Assembly (NCBI RefSeq): GCF_008933955.1
Contig: NZ_WBXO01000004.1
Span: forward strand, 124,001 to 188,000
Source: Heliorestis acidaminivorans
GTDB lineage: Bacteria; Bacillota; Desulfitobacteriia; Heliobacteriales; Heliobacteriaceae
Reading direction: 5' to 3'
DNA length: 64,000 nt
Shown here: piece after piece, positions 59,489-64,000 of the stretch
How the letters are laid out: each line of letters starts with the position of its first letter
How positions within the stretch are numbered: position 1 is the first letter of the stretch
Notes under the pieces: model-generated
What the model saw: only the letters and a program-made list of their open reading frames with translations
What the model was told of the DNA's origin: nothing
Database searches by the model: none
Made by a program: the position numbers and the translations under genes

Positions 59489-60553
59489 TTGATCAAAGAG
59501 GAGTCTAAGGAAGAAAAAAGGGCACCCTTTTCTTTATCTTTTCGAACAGGAATTTTTATAGTTGCAGTATTGTTTCTCACAGCTCTTTTTCCTTATTGGA
59601 CCTACGGGCAGCAAACGAAAGAAGTTCAGCTAGTTTTAGAGGGCTTGGCGTCACCTTACCAAAGCAAGGCAAAATCAGTAAAAGCCTTTTTGCGTGAACA
59701 GGATATTGATTATGGGCCTCAGGATATGATTATTCCTGATCTAGCTATGCCTTTAGAGAACGGAATGGTTGTGGAAGTACGAAAGGCAGAAGAAGTAGAA
59801 ATTCAAGTTGGTAACCGTAGCTATAATGTGATGGCTTACAGGCCTATTGAAGCAGGAGCATTAAAAAAGAATTTAGCAGAACAAGGTATCTACGTAACGG
59901 CAGAAGATCGAGTCGAACCTCTGCAAGACGATAAGATATGGGAGTTTGTAAGGGTACAGCGTCTGATTGAAAAGAGGGAAGAAAAGATACCTTATGAACA
60001 AGAGGTTGTCCTAGATAGTACTCTTCCTGCCGGAGAAACAAAAATCTCTGTGCCTGGGAAGGAAGGCCGATTGATCTTAGAAGAAGAAGTTATTCTTGAA
60101 AATGGTCAGTTAGTGGAACGAAGGATTATATCGGAGCAATTATTGACTGAGCCTCTCAATGAAGTGATTGTAAGAGGAACGGGCCATCAAGAAAGAAGGA
60201 CTACTATTGCCTCTAGAGGTGGTACTAGGGAGCTAGTCAATGATGAAAAAATCAAGTCTATTGAGGCTATGACAGGTTCATCTATTGCTCAAACTAAGCA
60301 TGTAGAATCAACAGCTTATACGCACACAGGAAACCGAACAGCTTCAGGAAAATGGCCTCGCGTAGGTTTAGTTGCCGTAGATCCCCGAGTTATTCCTTTA
60401 GGAACTAAGCTTTACATAGAAGGTTATGGTTTAGCCGAGGCCGCTGATACAGGAGGAGCTATCAAAGGTAACATTATAGATGTTTTCTTTGATACGCGAG
60501 AAGAGTGCATTCAATGGGGTAGACGTCAGGTGGTCATACATATTCTAGAGTAG
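59489..60553 (+). CDS. yabE: YabE-like protein: DUF348-DUF348-G5-3D, paralogue 1
   Basis: The protein has an N-terminal membrane segment (about 17-37), two DUF348 (ubiquitin-like) modules, a G5 domain (EKIPYEQEVVLDSTLPAGET) and a C-terminal 3D domain (STAYTHTGNRTASGKWPRVG, IPLGTKLYIEGYG, AADTGG). The 3D domain holds the catalytic aspartates of Rpf/MltA-like wall hydrolases. YabE acts on cell wall and sits beside rnmV in Bacillus. GAGGAGG fits a TTG at 59489, giving 354 residues. Confidence 0.9.
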   Translation: MIKEESKEEKRAPFSLSFRTGIFIVAVLFLTALFPYWTYGQQTKEVQLVLEGLASPYQSKAKSVKAFLREQDIDYGPQDMIIPDLAMPLENGMVVEVRKAEEVEIQVGNRSYNVMAYRPIEAGALKKNLAEQGIYVTAEDRVEPLQDDKIWEFVRVQRLIEKREEKIPYEQEVVLDSTLPAGETKISVPGKEGRLILEEEVILENGQLVERRIISEQLLTEPLNEVIVRGTGHQERRTTIASRGGTRELVNDEKIKSIEAMTGSSIAQTKHVESTAYTHTGNRTASGKWPRVGLVAVDPRVIPLGTKLYIEGYGLAEAADTGGAIKGNIIDVFFDTREECIQWGRRQVVIHILE

Positions 60554-60645
60554 GATATTTTATTGAAGGCTGAGCATCAAGTCCCCCTTTCATTAGTTAA
60601 AACCTCGTCATAGGAAATAAAAAACATTAATGGCATTCTTTATCT

Positions 60646-60674
60646 TTGACAAACTTTTCCTATGAAGATACAAT
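60646..60674 (+). promoter_or_regulatory. Promoter of the second YabE-like gene
   Basis: TTGACA (60646-60651) and TACAAT (60669-60674) are spaced by 17 bases, the best sigma-A-like promoter in the window. A small AAGTCCA/TTGGACTT hairpin (about 60678-60700) follows in the leader. Confidence 0.85.
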
Positions 60675-60719
60675 GTAAAAGTCCAGAGAGCTTGGACTTG
60701 TTTGAAAGGGGGACCTGTC

Positions 60720-61754
60720 ATGCCTGAGGAGGCTACCGGCCAGGCCGATCAACAAGGAGAATCTTTATCTTGGATAGAGAAATGGAATCAAAAGTTAGAT
60801 AAGAATGCAAAAATCGGCACGATACTAGGAGCGGTCGTAGTATTTTTTCTTTTGACCTTTGGCGTCTACTCCTGGCTAGAGAATGAAGTTACCATTCATG
60901 TTGATGGCGAAGAAGTTATTGTGAACACATTTTCAAAAACGGTGTCTGCTTTGTTGGCAGAAGCGTCCATTGATTTAGGTGAGATGGACAAGGTAGAACC
61001 AGCACTGAGTGCGACGATAAGTGATGGTATGGTTGTACATATTGAAAGGGCCTTTCCAGTTACGGTTATAGCTGATGGTGAGAGTCATTCCTTGTTGACA
61101 ACAACAGTTGCTGTAGAAGATTTATTGGAACAATTACAGATTGAGTTAGGCACTTCTGATCGAGTTGAGCCACCTCTTGTTCAGTTGGTCACAGAACCAG
61201 AAGAAGTTAGGGTTATTCGAGTTACTTTTGAAGAAGTACGTGAAGAACAATCTATTCCTTACACAGTTGAGCAGACTGCAGATCCTAACTTAGAAAAAGG
61301 ACTTCGGCGAATCGCTTCACGTGGACGTAATGGGGTAGCACAGTCTGTTGTTCGTGTTACATACGAAGATGGACATGCTGTACATAGAGAGGTACTATCT
61401 CAAAATATTGTTCGAGAGCCTGTGAATCAAGTAGTCGCTATGGGAACTATTGATCGTGTTTCTCGAGGTGGCATGAATTTCCGCTTCCGAGAAGCTCGTC
61501 AGATGCAAGCGACAGCTTATACGCATACAGGCAGAAATACAGCTTCTGGTGTCTACCCTCAAGTTGGCATGGTTGCTGTAGATACTTCGGTGATTCCAAT
61601 GGGTACAAGGCTTTATGTAGAAGGCTATGGTTTTGCTACTGCCGCTGATCGAGGAAGTGCTATTCGAGGCGATAAGATCGATCTATTTATGGAGACCCAT
61701 GCCGAAGCTCGACGCTGGGGCATTCGGACTGTGAAGGTTTACGTACTAGAGTAA
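60720..61754 (+). CDS. YabE-like protein: DUF348-DUF348-G5-3D, paralogue 2
   Basis: The protein has the same domain order as its neighbour: a membrane segment (about residues 36-56), two DUF348 modules, G5 (EEQSIPYTVEQTADPNLEKG) and 3D (QATAYTHTGRNTASGVYPQV, IPMGTRLYVEGYG, AADRGS). AAGGGGG points to the ATG at 60720, giving 344 residues. Tandem copies suggest different timing or targets, and this copy has its own strong promoter. The last codons lie in an 18-base tandem duplication. Confidence 0.9.
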   Translation: MPEEATGQADQQGESLSWIEKWNQKLDKNAKIGTILGAVVVFFLLTFGVYSWLENEVTIHVDGEEVIVNTFSKTVSALLAEASIDLGEMDKVEPALSATISDGMVVHIERAFPVTVIADGESHSLLTTTVAVEDLLEQLQIELGTSDRVEPPLVQLVTEPEEVRVIRVTFEEVREEQSIPYTVEQTADPNLEKGLRRIASRGRNGVAQSVVRVTYEDGHAVHREVLSQNIVREPVNQVVAMGTIDRVSRGGMNFRFREARQMQATAYTHTGRNTASGVYPQVGMVAVDTSVIPMGTRLYVEGYGFATAADRGSAIRGDKIDLFMETHAEARRWGIRTVKVYVLE

Positions 61755-61779
61755 CTTAACGCACTAGAGTAACTTAACG
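61745..61779 (+). repeat. 18-base tandem duplication across the stop codon
   Basis: ACTAGAGTAACTTAACG occurs at 61745-61761 and again at 61763-61779. The first copy includes the YabE2 stop codon. It looks like a recent slippage product. Confidence 0.8.
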
Positions 61780-61788
61780 ATATAATTA

Positions 61789-61815
61789 CCCCGTCCTATA
61801 GGGCGGGGTTTTTCG
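61789..61815 (+). terminator. Intrinsic terminator after the second YabE-like gene
   Basis: CCCCGTCC and GGGCGGGG (one G-T pair) form a stem followed by five T residues. Confidence 0.9.
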
Positions 61816-61859
61816 TGTTATAATGGTAATAGACCCAGAGGCTTGAGGAGATGAAAAGG

Positions 61860-62411
61860 TTGCCAAAAGAAAAAATTGCTGAAGTAATTGTAGTGGAAGG
61901 TCGCGATGACTTAATCGCTGTCAAAAAAGCTGTCGATGCTCAAGTAATCATTACACAAGGACTTGGTCTTAGCCCCAAAACGCTAGCCTTAATTCAGGAG
62001 GCTGAAAAAAGATGTGGCCTTATTGTTTTTACTGATCCCGATGGACCGGGCGAAAGAATTCGACGGTGGATTACAGACGCTGTTCCAGGTGCCAAACATG
62101 CTTTTTTGCCAGTAGCACAAGCTAGAGAAGAAGCAAAGGTTGGCATAGAACACGCTTCTACAGAAGATATACAAGAGGCTTTGCGACAAGTCCGTTCTCC
62201 AGGAAGAGAACAGGGCTCTTTTACTAAAGAAGATATGCGGAACTGGAAGTTAGAAGGACATGCAGAAGCTTCCTGGCGTCGCCATGCTCTTGGCGAAAGA
62301 TTGGGAATCGGTCAAGCTAATGCCAAGCAGTTCTTACAGCGGCTTAACCACTTTGCCCTGCTTAGAGAAGATGTGGAAAAAGCTCTGCAAGAGATAGGAG
62401 AGAAAAGGTGA
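61860..62411 (+). CDS. rnmV: Ribonuclease M5
   Basis: The Toprim domain shows VVEGRDDLIAVKKA and FTDPDGPGERIRRWI, the signature of RNase M5, which matures 5S rRNA. GAGGAG is directly before an ATG at 61851 but nine bases before a TTG at 61860, so I chose the TTG (183 residues). The gene overlaps ksgA by four bases, as in Bacillus. Confidence 0.93.
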   Translation: MPKEKIAEVIVVEGRDDLIAVKKAVDAQVIITQGLGLSPKTLALIQEAEKRCGLIVFTDPDGPGERIRRWITDAVPGAKHAFLPVAQAREEAKVGIEHASTEDIQEALRQVRSPGREQGSFTKEDMRNWKLEGHAEASWRRHALGERLGIGQANAKQFLQRLNHFALLREDVEKALQEIGEKR

Positions 62412-63292
62412 CAAAAGAGATAAGAGAACGGCTTCAACGGTACGGAATACGTGCCAAAAAAGGACTGGGTCAAAACTTCTTAGTTGACTCTAATTATATA
62501 GATAAAATTTTAAGAGCGGCCCAGTTAAAAGAAGGCGCTGTAGTCGTAGAAATAGGACCAGGACCGGCTACACTAACTCCCTTTCTAGCTGAAGCAGTAG
62601 GCACTTCTGGCAAAGTTATTGCTATTGAGGTAGACTCAGCATTGCAAGAATTATTATCAGACTTGGCTCGCCAATATAAACAGGTGGAGATTCACTGGCA
62701 AGATGCACTTCAAGTAGATTACGATGCTGTCACGAAACCTTACTTGCCAGCAGACGAATCTTTTGCACTCGTAGCTAATTTGCCCTATTATATTACTACG
62801 CCCATTATCATGCATTTGTTAGAAGGCAAGTTTAACTATTCTCATCTTGTGGTGATGGTGCAAAAAGAAGTAGCGGAACGGATTGTGTCACCACCAGGAA
62901 ACAAAAGCTATGGTGCTCTATCGGTAGCTGTACAGTATTATTGTCAGGCCGAGATAGTTACGACTGTGCCGCCTGGAGCTTTTGTTCCTGCACCAAAGGT
63001 AAGTTCTGCAGTTCTACGTTTACAGCGTCGAGCGGTAGCACCAGTAGAGCTTATTGATGAGCGCCTTTTCTTCCAAATTGTGCGCGCCGCCTTTAACCAG
63101 AGGCGAAAAACTTTACTCAATGCTTTGTCAGCTTTAGAGCACAATATCTCAAAAGCTGAATTAGCTACGATGTTGACGAGATTGGAAATTGACCCTGTTC
63201 GTCGGGGAGAAACGCTGACGCTTGCTGAGTTTGCTCGTATTGCCAACGCTCTCGTAGAAGAGAGGAAAAAAGTTTTGAAATTAGAAAAATAG
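62408..63292 (+). CDS. ksgA: 16S rRNA dimethyladenosine methyltransferase
   Basis: The 294-residue protein has KKGLGQNFLVDSNYIDKI, the SAM site VEIGPGPATLT, the catalytic NLPYYITTPII, and FVPAPKVSSAVLRL. KsgA dimethylates two adenines in 16S rRNA. The GTG start overlaps the rnmV stop (GTGA). A terminator follows. Confidence 0.97.
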   Translation: MTKEIRERLQRYGIRAKKGLGQNFLVDSNYIDKILRAAQLKEGAVVVEIGPGPATLTPFLAEAVGTSGKVIAIEVDSALQELLSDLARQYKQVEIHWQDALQVDYDAVTKPYLPADESFALVANLPYYITTPIIMHLLEGKFNYSHLVVMVQKEVAERIVSPPGNKSYGALSVAVQYYCQAEIVTTVPPGAFVPAPKVSSAVLRLQRRAVAPVELIDERLFFQIVRAAFNQRRKTLLNALSALEHNISKAELATMLTRLEIDPVRRGETLTLAEFARIANALVEERKKVLKLEK

Positions 63293-63332
63293 GGTATTGC
63301 CAAAGTCTGAGAGAATCTCTATAATAAAAGCA

Positions 63333-63384
63333 AGACAGAGACGTCTGGTGCATAACATCGCATCGACTTCTCTGTCTTTTTTGT
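63333..63384 (+). terminator. Intrinsic terminator after ksgA
   Basis: AGACAGAGA pairs with TCTCTGTCT across a 27-base region and is followed by a T run. Confidence 0.8.
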
Positions 63385-63488
63385 TTTCTGATGACAGTTC
63401 TTCATCAATGCTGGGAAGGTTCAAAAGGTGGTGATAGCACTGTCTACAGAGTTAGGAGCATCTGTACTTACAGAACTCAATATACTGA

Positions 63489-63842
<354 letters not shown>

Positions 63843-63902
63843 GGACTTATAAGGCTTTATTAAGGAATTGTTGGTTCTGTAGTTTTTGCCGGGGGAGCAA
63901 AG

Positions 63903-63949
63903 AAGCTCTCGAAGAAAGCGTTTTGCGTGCTTTCTTCGAGAGCTTTTTG
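63903..63949 (+). terminator. Intrinsic terminator after glnB
   Basis: AAGCTCTCGAAGAAAGC and GCTTTCTTCGAGAGCTT form a perfect 17-base-pair stem followed by T residues. Confidence 0.95.
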
Positions 63950-63984
63950 TTTTTGTTTTTTCAATTAGAAGGAGGAGAAATATT

Positions 63985-64000
63985 ATGATGATGAGTAGAG
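63985..64000 (+). CDS. Start of a gene cut by the window edge
   Basis: GGAGGAG lies seven bases before an ATG that opens MMMSR before the window ends. The product cannot be identified. After a PII gene, nitrogen-metabolism genes such as glnA or amtB are common, but this is only a guess. Confidence 0.45.

Overview
The window looks like chromosome from an endospore-forming, anaerobic, low-GC member of the Clostridia. The best single guess is a heliobacterium (Heliobacteriaceae, perhaps a Heliorestis-like alkaliphile), but this is inference. Supporting points are the Bacillus/Clostridium order gin-yaaO-tmk-holB-ricT-yabA-rsmI-abrB-metG-tatD-yabE-rnmV-ksgA, spore proteins (BofA, Gin, a LysM-GH18 cortex-type hydrolase), a large Alu-type SRP RNA, a ferredoxin-dependent 2-oxoacid oxidoreductase, and a 31-residue membrane peptide that fits PshX of the heliobacterial reaction centre. 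Strong Shine-Dalgarno sequences are usual, and TTG or GTG starts are very common. Several starts have been moved on this evidence, and rsmI appears to use CTG. No tRNA, rRNA, CRISPR array, prophage or insertion sequence was seen.

Layout. 1-4.3 kb (minus strand): chemotaxis genes cheB (cut by the window edge), cheR and a 1030-residue soluble chemoreceptor built of 7+7 perfectly spaced 56-residue repeats. 4.6-9.1 kb: cardiolipin synthase, a CshA-like DEAD-box helicase and a DUF362 ferredoxin. 9.1-12.8 kb (minus): a TAXI-type TRAP transporter operon (binding protein, DUF1850, fused permease). 13.1-14.9 kb: two tandem RimK-like ATP-grasp genes. 15-19.4 kb: spore GH18 hydrolase, small unknowns, a ZIP transporter and a GltD-like flavoprotein. 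19.8-22.2 kb: a fusion of a cyclic-nucleotide-binding domain, a degenerate sigma54-activator ATPase and a membrane polyferredoxin. 22.3-24.8 kb: a zinc-ribbon protein, then a tungstate ABC transporter (tupBC) behind an apparent cofactor riboswitch with terminator and antiterminator. 25-28.3 kb: bacteriohemerythrin, cheC, cheD and a receiver-GGDEF-EAL protein.

28.4-33 kb: the PshX-like peptide, a DUF1540 peptide, dnaX, the SRP RNA, two tiny genes, ybaB, recR and bofA. 33-36.7 kb: a four-subunit 2-oxoacid:ferredoxin oxidoreductase operon preceded by a P-loop ATPase and a structured leader. 36.9-39.7 kb: an unknown protein and an amidase-GerMN-deacetylase fusion. 40-44.9 kb: a sodium/solute symporter operon with small membrane partners, a CNB-CBS-nucleotidyltransferase regulator and a DnaQ-like exonuclease. 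45-50.6 kb: a pyruvate-kinase-like protein lacking the C-terminal domain, a VanW protein, rubredoxin, RNase H, a lytic transglycosylase and an unknown. 50.6-63.3 kb: the conserved sporulation/replication/translation block listed above, including two YabE paralogues. 63.5-64 kb: a PII signalling protein and the first codons of the next gene.

The genes fall into groups that work together: chemotaxis adaptation (CheR/CheB and CheC/CheD), oxygen and redox handling (hemerythrin, rubredoxin, polyferredoxin fusion), tungsten uptake for cofactor enzymes, reductive carbon metabolism (Kor) and spore wall biology. The strongest candidates for new biology are the giant symmetric chemoreceptor, the CNB/AAA/polyferredoxin fusion, the PshX-like gene and the tupBC leader RNA.
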